The notes under the pieces were generated by a model. It made no database searches, was not told the DNA's origin, and saw only the letters and a list, made by a program, of their open reading frames with translations. Of a DNA stretch of 11,783 bases, positions 1 through 5,864 are shown one piece after another; within the stretch, counting starts at the first letter, position 1, and every line of letters starts with the position of its first letter. This DNA comes from Euzebyaceae bacterium (GTDB lineage Bacteria > Actinomycetota > Nitriliruptoria > Euzebyales > Egibacteraceae): contig JACCVM010000165.1 of assembly GCA_013698135.1 (NCBI GenBank), forward strand, positions 1-11,783. The letters run 5' to 3'. A program made the position numbers and the translations under genes.

Positions 1-11
1 CGGCGCATGTG

Positions 12-536
12 CTAGTTGACGGAGTGGGTGACCGTGCCGGTGTAGGTGCCGGCGACCTGGTCGGGCCGCAGGGTCAAGGTCAGGGTCGGGTTCCAGTCCA
101 CCTGGTTGTTGCCGGTGCCGGCCCAGGAGCCCGCCGTCGCGTCCGTGGCCAGGTCCGGAGCCATGCCGGGCGTGAAGTTGCCGACGTCGCCAGCGCGGGC
201 GGTCCCCGTGCCGGAGTTGTAGGCGATGTTGGCCTTCGTGACACTCTCGGGGGCCGTGGCGGTGCCCGTGCTGAACGCGGTCGAACCGACGGTGGCGGTC
301 CAGGTGGCGGTCAGCAACCCGCGGGTGTCGTCGACCTGGACCTGGCCGAGCTGGCCGGCCAGGCTGGTGGCGCCGGAGCCGACGCTTCCCAGGTTGGCGC
401 TGGCCGGCGCGGAGATGGCGAGACCGCCGGCGTCGATCGCGAACGTCGCGTCGGTGTCGGCGGCCTGGGCGGGCGCGGCCACGGAGGCCATGGCGGTGAC
501 GGCGGCGAGGACGACGCCGAGGCGGGTACGACTCAT
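12..536 (-). CDS. Small secreted WxL-like surface protein
   Basis: A 174-residue secreted protein of unknown function. The start is the ATG at 536, preceded by GAAGAGG about eight bases upstream; longer in-frame reading to 683 has no such site and would bury the signal peptide. Residues 1-25 form a Sec signal peptide: Arg-rich start, hydrophobic core, and PAQA as cleavage site. The mature part is rich in Ala, Gly, Thr and Ser, with alternating beta-strand-like sequence, no Cys, a WNPTL motif and the C-terminal ending GTYTGTVTHSVN. That ending resembles the last strand of WxL-type and similar cell-surface beta-sandwich domains of Gram-positive bacteria; this is a family-level resemblance seen by eye, not a proven membership. 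There is no sortase motif or membrane anchor, so it is probably released or bound to the wall non-covalently. It lies 156 bases downstream of yebC and has its own structured leader, so it is probably regulated separately. Coding call firm; family uncertain. Confidence 0.85.
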   Translation of the reverse strand: MSRTRLGVVLAAVTAMASVAAPAQAADTDATFAIDAGGLAISAPASANLGSVGSGATSLAGQLGQVQVDDTRGLLTATWTATVGSTAFSTGTATAPESVTKANIAYNSGTGTARAGDVGNFTPGMAPDLATDATAGSWAGTGNNQVDWNPTLTLTLRPDQVAGTYTGTVTHSVN

Positions 537-546
537 GGTGAGACCT

Positions 547-636
547 CTTCGGGCTTGACCGGACGGGACGCTTCGAAGATGTTTTCGGCGTCCCAAAGCC
601 GCGACTTGATAGCCCGAAGGGACCATGTTTGCCCCC
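547..636 (-). promoter_or_regulatory. Structured leader with mutually exclusive hairpins before the WxL-like gene
   Basis: On the minus strand, a perfect 9-bp inverted repeat pairs 611-619 (CTTCGGGCT) with 547-555 (AGCCCGAAG). Inside it a perfect 7-bp hairpin pairs 588-594 with 565-571 around a 16-base loop. The 3' arm of the outer stem contains the first four bases of the GAAGAGG ribosome binding site (544-550). The 5' arm can alternatively form a 7-bp hairpin (620-626 with 609-615, two G-U pairs, CUUC loop). The two pairings cannot coexist, which is the layout of a translational switch. A GGGGGCAAAC stretch (627-636) precedes the upstream hairpin. Pairing is seen directly; switching and any ligand are inference. 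It matches no riboswitch class I can name. Confidence 0.45.
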
Positions 637-692
637 GACCGGGTGATGCCCACCGAGCCGCCGCGCCTCCCGCCGTCAGGCACCCGCCGCCG

Positions 693-1442
693 TCAGGCCA
701 CCGCCTCCAGCAGGCGGTCGGGGATATCGAAGTTGGCGTACACGTCCTGCACGTCGTCGCAGTCCTCCAGCGCCTCCACCAGCCGCAGCACGGCCTTGGC
801 CGAGCTCTCCTCGGTGATGGCGACGCTGACGCTGGGCAGCATGGTGACCTCCGACGAGGCCACACCGATCCCCGCCTCTTCCAACGCGGCGCGCACCGCG
901 TACACGTCGTTGGGCTCGGTGGTGACCGTGAAGCTGTCGCCCTCCTGCACCACGTCGCTGATGCCTGCCTCCAGACCGGCCAGCAGCACGTTGTCCTCGG
1001 TGGTCGAGGTGGCCGGAACGATGATGACGCCGGTGCGGGTGAACAGGTAGTTCACCGCTCCCGGCGCGGCCAGGGAACCACCGTTCTTGTTGAAGGCGGC
1101 TCGCACGTCGTTGGCCGCGCGGTTGCGGTTGTCGGTGAGGCATTCCACGTACAGCGCCACGCCGCCGGGTGCGTAGCCCTCGTAGTGGACGGTCTCGTAG
1201 CTGACGCCGTCCGCGTCACCGGACGCCCGCTTCAGGGCTCGCTCGATGTTGTCCTTGGGCACCGAGGCGTCGCGCGCCTTCTGGATGGCGTCGGTGAGCG
1301 TCGGGTTGCCCTCCGGATTGGCTCCGCCGACCTTCGCCGCGGACTCGATGCCCCGGATCAGGCGCGCGAACAGCTTGCCGCGCTTGGCGTCAGCTGCGCC
1401 CTTCTTGTGCTTGATCGACGACCACTTGCTGTGACCGGACAC
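693..1442 (-). CDS. yebC: YebC/PmpR-family translation factor or regulator
   Basis: A full-length 249-residue member of the YebC family, which is normally about 240-250 residues. The N-terminus MSGHSKWSSIKHKKGAAD is the family signature, followed by the three-domain alpha/beta body with the conserved VPKDNIERA, YEGYAPGG and NRNRAANDVR stretches. The start is a GTG at 1442 with a strong GGGAGGG site a few bases upstream. Family members are described as DNA-binding transcriptional regulators and, in more recent work, as ribosome-associated factors that ease stalling at proline stretches; the sequence does not say which applies here. It begins 10 bases after the pdxT stop, so the two are surely co-transcribed. 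In many actinomycetes ruvC, ruvA and ruvB follow yebC; here a secreted protein gene comes next. Confidence 0.96.
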   Translation of the reverse strand: MSGHSKWSSIKHKKGAADAKRGKLFARLIRGIESAAKVGGANPEGNPTLTDAIQKARDASVPKDNIERALKRASGDADGVSYETVHYEGYAPGGVALYVECLTDNRNRAANDVRAAFNKNGGSLAAPGAVNYLFTRTGVIIVPATSTTEDNVLLAGLEAGISDVVQEGDSFTVTTEPNDVYAVRAALEEAGIGVASSEVTMLPSVSVAITEESSAKAVLRLVEALEDCDDVQDVYANFDIPDRLLEAVA

Positions 1443-1452
1443 GGGCCCTCCC

Positions 1453-2127
1453 TTAGACTGTCGCAGCCTCGCGGACCAGGTCGACGAACAGCGCGTGCAG
1501 GCGGCCGTCGTCGGTCAGCTCGGGATGGAACGCCGAGGCGAGGAGATTGCCCTGCCGGGCGACCACGACCTTATCACCCAGGGGTGTTCCGACCTTGGCC
1601 AGGACGTTGACCGAGGGCCCGTGCTCCTCGATCCACGGCGCCCGGATGAACACCGCGTGCAGCGGCTCGCCGGTCAGCCCTTGCACGTCCAGGTCGGCCT
1701 CGAAGCTGGCGATCTGCCGGCCGAACGCGTTGCGGCGCACGACGATGTCCATGGCCCCAAGCAAGGGCTGCTCCGCCGGGCGGCCGTCGGCGTGCAGCGC
1801 CCGTCGAGCCAGCAGGATCGCCCCGGCGCAGGTGCCGAAGGCGGGCATCCCCTCCCGCAGCCGCTGACGGAGGGGGTCGAGCAGGCCGTACATCGCCGCC
1901 AGCTTGCCGATGGTGGTCGACTCCCCTCCGGGGATCACCAGGCCGTCGAGGCGGTCGAGCTCGCCGGTTCGCTTGACCGCCACGGCGCGGGCGCCGGCGG
2001 CGCGCAGCAGGCGCAAGTGCTCCAGCACGTCGCCCTGCAACGCCAGCACGCCGATGGTGGGACCGCCGGATAGGCCGTCGTCAGACGGCCCCGCCGCCAG
2101 CAGCGACTCACCGGGAATCCTCGTCAT
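1453..2127 (-). CDS. pdxT: Pyridoxal 5'-phosphate synthase glutaminase subunit PdxT
   Basis: Class I glutamine amidotransferase that hydrolyses glutamine and channels ammonia to PdxS for ribose-5-phosphate-dependent PLP (vitamin B6) synthesis in the cytosol. The 224-residue product shows the GGES oxyanion region at 67-70, the nucleophile in FGTCAGA (Cys100), and the AFHPEL motif supplying His201 and Glu203, so the catalytic triad is intact. The TIGVLALQGDV strand that usually begins right after the start is at residue 24, giving an N-terminal extension of about 20 residues. I see no in-frame alternative start nearer to it, and the nearest purine-rich site (GGGAAG) is rather far from the ATG at 2127. 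It lies 42 bases after the TIMP-like gene and 10 bases before yebC. Its partner gene pdxS is about 2.6 kb upstream, whereas the two are often close together. Confidence 0.96.
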   Translation of the reverse strand: MTRIPGESLLAAGPSDDGLSGGPTIGVLALQGDVLEHLRLLRAAGARAVAVKRTGELDRLDGLVIPGGESTTIGKLAAMYGLLDPLRQRLREGMPAFGTCAGAILLARRALHADGRPAEQPLLGAMDIVVRRNAFGRQIASFEADLDVQGLTGEPLHAVFIRAPWIEEHGPSVNVLAKVGTPLGDKVVVARQGNLLASAFHPELTDDGRLHALFVDLVREAATV

Positions 2128-2169
2128 CTGCCGCAGGCTACTTCCCTGGGGCGCGGGGCCGCCGATCGG

Positions 2170-3729
2170 TCAACGCCGGCGAGGTCGCCGGCGAACGGCG
2201 CCGAAGCACAGCGCGGCCAGGACTCCGGCAGCGCCGAGGCCAAGGGCGAACCGGGTTGGCGGCTGACTCCCCTCGTCGAAGCCTCGGGCCCCGAGGGCCG
2301 TTGGGTCCGTGGGGTCCGGTGACGTTGTCGACGCCTGCGCGACAGCGCCACGGGACCCACGACGCGGTCGCGATGCCGACTCGACTCGCAAGGGTTGCGG
2401 GAGCCGTTCCACCCAACCGGTGAACTGCGTCGGCACGGTGGCAAGCACGGAGACGCTCCCGGTGGCCGGCACCACCGAGGACAGCCGCGGACCGTCCATC
2501 CCGATCAGCGCGCCATCGGCGCCGGCGACCGTCGCCCAGCCGGCCTCAGCTGGCAGCTCGGCGAGCACGCCGAGGGCGTCGGCGTCCAACACGACAGGTG
2601 GGTCCTCGTAGCTGGTGAACACCAGGCGCCGGTCATCCAACCACAGCACGGCGCTGCCCTCGGAGCCGACAGACGCGGTCGTGAGCAGCGCGCCGTCGCT
2701 GATGCCGTACACGAACACCTCGCTGCTGCGTTGCCCGACCTCCGGGTAGCGGGTCACCTCGAACGCCACCCGATCACCGGCCGGGCTGACCGCGAAACCC
2801 TCGATTCCCGGCGGGACGATCAGCTGGGCGCCGGAGTCGTCCGCCGCCTGGTGCAGCAGCGAGGCATGCTCGGTGCGCAACGACAGGCGCCGCAGCAGTG
2901 TGTCGTCGCGGCCTACGGTTGCCAGCAGGTGCTGACCGACCACTTCCACATCGACGTAGTCGCCAGATACCAGCGTCCGGTCCAACTCGTCGAGCCGAGC
3001 GATCGACCGCCAGTCGCCCGTGGCGTGATCCCGCCGGGCGACCAGTACCGCCATGGCTTTGGCGTCGCGGCACCACACGCGCCCCACGTTGGCCGGAACG
3101 CGAAGCGCGCGCAGCCCACGCTGCGTGGCAAGATCGCGGATCACCACCGTGCGCTCCCACAGCTCCACGGCCCGCTTGCCACCTGGGCACACGCTGAAGT
3201 CCATCAGCCAGTCGTCATGCGCATCGTCAGCCGATCCGACGAGACGGCCGCGGTCGTCGAACAACCACAGATGAGCGCCGGCGCCCTCCCCGCCGGCGAC
3301 CACGGTCGTCGCCGTGCCCGCACGGACCCGCTGCGGATCCAGATGGGCGCGGACGGCATCAGCATCCAGCGTCGAGCACAACCCGCCTTCGACCTTGTCT
3401 GCCTCGATCGTCAGGAAGATCGCCGCCTCCTCGCCGTGTCGCAGCTCGAAACCGCACGACGCCCCCGATGCGGCTGCCGACACGTCCACGGTTGGGCCGA
3501 GATCGCCCTTGACCCAACGCTGGACGTCAAAGGTCCAGATGTGCCGGTTCATACCGGCGCTGCGCACGCCGGCCACCGAGCCGAGGAAGGCCGCGTCGTG
3601 CCCGTCAATCATCTCGGCCGGGCTGCCCAGGGCACACGAGCAGGCCGACGCCGGCCAGGCCATCACCGGCAGCAGGCTCGCGGTCAGCAACCCGACCACC
3701 AGCAGTCGGCGCCACCGCAACGCTCGCAT
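2170..3729 (-). CDS. Secreted, membrane-anchored TIMP-like/propeller protein
   Basis: A 519-residue exported protein of unknown function. Residues 1-29 are a signal peptide (RWRR, a long hydrophobic core, cleavage after PASA). The mature protein begins with CSC: Cys30, Cys32, Cys92 and Cys118 mirror the spacing of the N-terminal OB-fold of TIMP/netrin-like domains (C1, C3, about C70, about C99). Residues 140-480 have repeating beta-strand patterns with FAVSPAGDRVAFEV and LWLDDRRLVFTS, typical of TolB/WD-like beta-propellers. A Pro/Ser/Thr-rich linker leads to a C-terminal membrane helix (about 494-511) ending in RRRPRRR, which fits a type I topology with the body outside the cell. Start chosen at the ATG at 3729 because it makes the signal peptide N-terminal; the ribosome binding site is weak. 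The frame stays open upstream into the toxin remnant to 3975. Domain calls are by eye; a metalloprotease-binding role is only an analogy. Confidence 0.82.
   Translation of the reverse strand: MRALRWRRLLVVGLLTASLLPVMAWPASACSCALGSPAEMIDGHDAAFLGSVAGVRSAGMNRHIWTFDVQRWVKGDLGPTVDVSAAASGASCGFELRHGEEAAIFLTIEADKVEGGLCSTLDADAVRAHLDPQRVRAGTATTVVAGGEGAGAHLWLFDDRGRLVGSADDAHDDWLMDFSVCPGGKRAVELWERTVVIRDLATQRGLRALRVPANVGRVWCRDAKAMAVLVARRDHATGDWRSIARLDELDRTLVSGDYVDVEVVGQHLLATVGRDDTLLRRLSLRTEHASLLHQAADDSGAQLIVPPGIEGFAVSPAGDRVAFEVTRYPEVGQRSSEVFVYGISDGALLTTASVGSEGSAVLWLDDRRLVFTSYEDPPVVLDADALGVLAELPAEAGWATVAGADGALIGMDGPRLSSVVPATGSVSVLATVPTQFTGWVERLPQPLRVESASRPRRGSRGAVAQASTTSPDPTDPTALGARGFDEGSQPPTRFALGLGAAGVLAALCFGAVRRRPRRR
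2174..2193 (-). terminator. Strong GC hairpin at the 3' end of the TIMP-like gene
   Basis: A perfect 9-bp inverted repeat (2174-2182 with 2185-2193, two-base gap) is formed by the last Arg/Pro codons of the TIMP-like gene, directly before its TGA. No T-run follows, so if it terminates transcription it is a U-less type, common in high-GC actinomycetes. It could equally slow RNA decay from the 3' end, or be a by-product of the CGN arginine codons. Confidence 0.3.
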
Positions 3730-3735
3730 ACGTCT

Positions 3736-3975
3736 ATGACGCCGAGGACCTACGCTGAGTTCCCTCGCCAGACGTGGCGATGTACGGGGCGGCTCTGCGG
3801 CCGTCAGGACCGCGCATCCGTGGCGGCCTGCCTCACCCAGAAACTTGGTGTCGGCCAGATCCTGTTCGGCGTCGCCGTACACCGTCCATAGCGTGTGCAC
3901 CGTGTGGCCCTGCGCCCTGACAGCGTTAGGGACGACGTGCCGCCCAAGACTGCGGTCTACGAGGAACTCGGCCAC
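3736..3975 (-). pseudogene. Truncated PIN-like toxin (DUF5615/VapC45-like) remnant
   Basis: From the GTG at 3975 about 58 residues match the N-terminal part of small PIN-like toxins paired with DUF433-type antitoxins: FLVDRSLGRHVVP, then TVYGDAEQDLADTKFL and GRHGCAVLT. The early Asp (residue 7) and acidic DAEQD region fit the PIN-like metal site. After VLT the expected KDD and the C-terminal half are missing. In another frame, APYIAT followed by a stop at 3734-3736 resembles the usual GPY ending of the family, which suggests an internal deletion that also shifted the frame. The intact family is roughly 120-140 residues, so this is probably non-functional. The GTG lies six bases after the stop of the antitoxin remnant, the order expected for a toxin-antitoxin operon. 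The toxin frame stays open into the downstream secreted protein gene. Confidence 0.7.
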
Positions 3976-3981
3976 GGACCG

Positions 3982-4625
3982 TTAGGCCGCCACCTCGACC
4001 GCGGCCCGCAGCGCGTCCTCGAGATCGTCAGTCGGCACCTCGTAGTCGGCAGCAGGTCAACGAGCCGGTCACCAGCACGCCAGCGAGACACCACATCTTC
4101 GAGGGGAGCGCCTCCGCGGACAAGGAGCGGTGATGCGCCGCAAGTAGTCACGGACGACCTCGGCGAAGACTCGCTGGCCGTCAACGATGCGCGTCAGTCC
4201 GGACAGTTGCTCTGCCACTTCCTCGTCGTTGCCACCATGCTGCGCGAAGTCGAAGAGAATGACCGCGCCATCTGTATAGAGCCGTTCGAACGCGAGCGCG
4301 TGCTGGGTCCCTATCTGCACTGTCAACACGGGAATGGTTTGGCGGATGTGTTGCAGGGACACGCCAGCCTTGCGAAAGGCTGCCAGAACCATCGACTCGG
4401 CAAGCCCGACGAAGGGAACGACAGGCTGGCCGCACTTGGCGGCCGGGAACGAGGTGATGACGGGGTCGCCGTGCACCTTCCGGCGGCCACCCTGCGGATC
4501 ACGCAGGTCTCGGTCGTAGCCCCTCGCCCACGTGCCATACGTGGACTCGGGCACCTTCAGTATCGAGCAGCCTCCGCGACGGTGTAGAGCGGCTCATCGA
4601 AGCGGGCATCTCCACGTTTTCGCAT
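3982..4625 (-). pseudogene. Decayed DUF433-type (VapB45-like) antitoxin
   Basis: Recognisable antitoxin with an N-terminal MerR-like helix-turn-helix and a C-terminal DUF433 domain, split over three frames. It starts at the ATG at 4625 (AGAGG upstream) and reads 22 residues to EPLYTVAEAARY, then a TGA at 4557-4559; one missing base just before it would restore LKVPESTYGTWARGY. The second frame continues through VVPFVGLAESMVLAAFRKAG and QRVFAEVVRDYLRRIT to about 4129. There about 25-30 family residues, normally containing the FGQP-type stretch, are missing, and the frame moves to VRGGAPLEDVVSRWRAGD. A further missing base near 4050 breaks the frame before DYEVPTDDLEDALRAAVEVAA and the stop at 3982-3984. 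Three independent lesions argue against a sequencing error. A GTG at 4554 could still start a 161-residue fragment lacking half the DNA-binding helix-turn-helix. Confidence 0.75.
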
Positions 4626-4764
4626 GCGCGTTTTACCTCTTCCGCCGCCGGGATCCTGCGAGCAGCATAGGGGCGAACAGCGACAGACAAAGGAAGTAGG
4701 GGGCCCGGCGGGACAAGATCACCTTGGGTGGCGGCCGTGCCGTCGCGGGTGCGGCTTGCGGTGG

Positions 4765-5661
4765 TTACCAGCCGCGGTTGGCGAGCCGCTGGTCCGGGGT
4801 CAGCGTGTCGATCTCGATGCCGACCATCGCCTCGCCGAGGTCGCGGCTGACCTTGGCGATGACGTCAGGGTCGTTGAAGTAGGTCGTGGCCTCGACGATG
4901 GCACGGGCGCGCTTGGCCGGGTCGCCCGACTTGAAGATGCCCGAGCCGACAAAGACCCCGTCGGCGCCCAGCTGCATCATCAGCGCGGCGTCGGCGGGCG
5001 TCGCGACACCACCGGCGGTGAACAACACCACGGGCAGACGGCCGCTCTCGGCGACCTCGGCGACAAGGTCGTACGGGGCGCGCAGCTCCTTGGCCTCGGC
5101 GTAGCGCTCCTCGGCACCCATGCCCGCCAGCCGGCGGATGCCACCGGTTATGGCGCGCATGTGTCGCACCGCCTCGACGACGTTGCCGGTCCCGGCCTCG
5201 CCCTTGGAGCGGATCATCGCCGCACCCTCACCGATGCGGCGCAGCGCCTCGCCCAAGTTGGTCGCACCGCACACGAACGGGACGGTGAATGCGTGCTTGT
5301 CGATGTGGTGGGCCTCGTCGGCGGGCGTGAGCACCTCGGACTCGTCGACATAGTCCACGCCCAGCGACTGCAGAACCTGGGCCTCGACGAAATGACCGAT
5401 GCGCGCCTTGGCCATGACCGGGATGGACACCGCCCGCACGATCTCATCGATCATGTCCGGATCGGACATGCGGGCGACGCCGCCGTCGCGACGGATGTCG
5501 GCGGGCACCCGCTCCAAGGCCATGACGGCGACGGCGCCGGCCTCTTCGGCAATCGTGGCTTGGTCGGGGGTGACGACGTCCATGATGACGCCGCCCTTGA
5601 GCATGTCGGCCAAGCCGCGCTTGACCCGGTCGGTGCCGCGCAGGGCAGTGGAGTCAGTCAT
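4765..5661 (-). CDS. pdxS: Pyridoxal 5'-phosphate synthase lyase subunit PdxS
   Basis: Makes PLP from ribose 5-phosphate, glyceraldehyde 3-phosphate and ammonia delivered by PdxT, as a cytosolic (beta/alpha)8-barrel dodecamer. The 298-residue product is full length. Visible active-site residues are Asp28 in GVIMDVV, Lys85 in PVMAKARIGH (Schiff base with the pentose) and Lys153 in RSKGEAGTGN (second lysine), plus the phosphate-binding GADGVFVGSGIF. The start is the ATG at 5661 with GAGG six bases upstream; in-frame sequence further upstream to 5757 is Pro/Arg-rich spacer without family similarity. The gene lies 203 bases downstream of the lipoprotein stop, a spacer filled largely by hairpin repeats, so it may have its own promoter there. 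The split from pdxT by a toxin-antitoxin remnant and the TIMP-like gene is its one oddity. Confidence 0.97.
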   Translation of the reverse strand: MTDSTALRGTDRVKRGLADMLKGGVIMDVVTPDQATIAEEAGAVAVMALERVPADIRRDGGVARMSDPDMIDEIVRAVSIPVMAKARIGHFVEAQVLQSLGVDYVDESEVLTPADEAHHIDKHAFTVPFVCGATNLGEALRRIGEGAAMIRSKGEAGTGNVVEAVRHMRAITGGIRRLAGMGAEERYAEAKELRAPYDLVAEVAESGRLPVVLFTAGGVATPADAALMMQLGADGVFVGSGIFKSGDPAKRARAIVEATTYFNDPDVIAKVSRDLGEAMVGIEIDTLTPDQRLANRGW

Positions 5662-5735
5662 CGCACACCTCGTCGCTCGGGCGTTGAATCCGGGGCCGTG
5701 TGGGCACCCCTGCGAGGGTATCGCGGGCTGGCCTG

Positions 5736-5864
5736 CCCGTCCCCGCCCGCCGGGCACGCTGGCGCGCGCCCCTCACCATGCCCGTCCCCGCCCGCCGGGC
5801 ACGCTGGCGCGCGCCCCTCACCATGCGTCCCCGCCCGCCGGGCGCGCTGGCGCGCCCCTCACCC
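5736..5864. repeat. Three tandem 45-bp units, each encoding a hairpin
   Basis: Two copies of a 45-bp unit (5736-5780 and 5781-5825) look identical; a third (5826-5864) is shorter and diverged. Each contains a GC-rich inverted repeat: on the minus strand GGGCGCGC pairs with GCGTGCCC across a GCCA loop, with one G-U pair. In the third copy the loop is shortened and the wobble becomes a G-C pair, so the stem is kept while the sequence changes. The array begins right after the lipoprotein stop and ends about 75 bases before pdxS. It could terminate or attenuate transcription between the two genes, or be a REP-like dispersed element. Confidence 0.85.

Noticed and set aside
560..660. c-di-GMP-I riboswitch before the WxL-like gene
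   Set aside because: GGCAAAC followed by a short hairpin recalls the 5' half of that class, but the expected GACGCAAAGC segment and second helix are not seen. Kept only as an unassigned structured leader.
9..1610. Long plus-strand open frame of 533 codons
   Set aside because: It lies antisense to the WxL-like gene, yebC and part of pdxT, is Gly/Arg/Val-rich low-complexity and resembles no family. High-GC third positions on the true strand create such shadows.
3640..3729. Lipoprotein reading of the TIMP-like protein (Cys30 after the signal peptide)
   Set aside because: The residues before the Cys are PASA, lacking the Leu-type -3 position of a lipobox; the CSC pattern and C-terminal membrane helix fit signal peptidase I cleavage better.
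2395..3891. Plus-strand open frame of 498 codons
   Set aside because: Antisense to the TIMP-like gene, with composition typical of a GC shadow (His/Arg/Gln-rich, no domain).
4550..4570. Programmed frameshift in the antitoxin
   Set aside because: No slippery heptamer is present at the junction, and two further lesions downstream make decay the simpler reading.
4645..4711. 8-bp inverted repeat (4645-4652 with 4704-4711) after pdxS as a terminator
   Set aside because: The loop of 51 bases is too long for an intrinsic terminator and the arms are common GC words.
3730..4764. Insertion sequence or phage remnant delivering the toxin-antitoxin pair
   Set aside because: No transposase or integrase fragment, terminal inverted repeats or target duplication could be found.
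5715..5720. Promoter for pdxS (TACCCT as a -10 box on the minus strand)
   Set aside because: It fits TAnnnT and lies about 54 bases before the start, but no -35 box is visible and such hexamers are frequent by chance.
5736..5864. CRISPR array
   Set aside because: Units are directly abutting with no variable spacers, and there are no cas genes.
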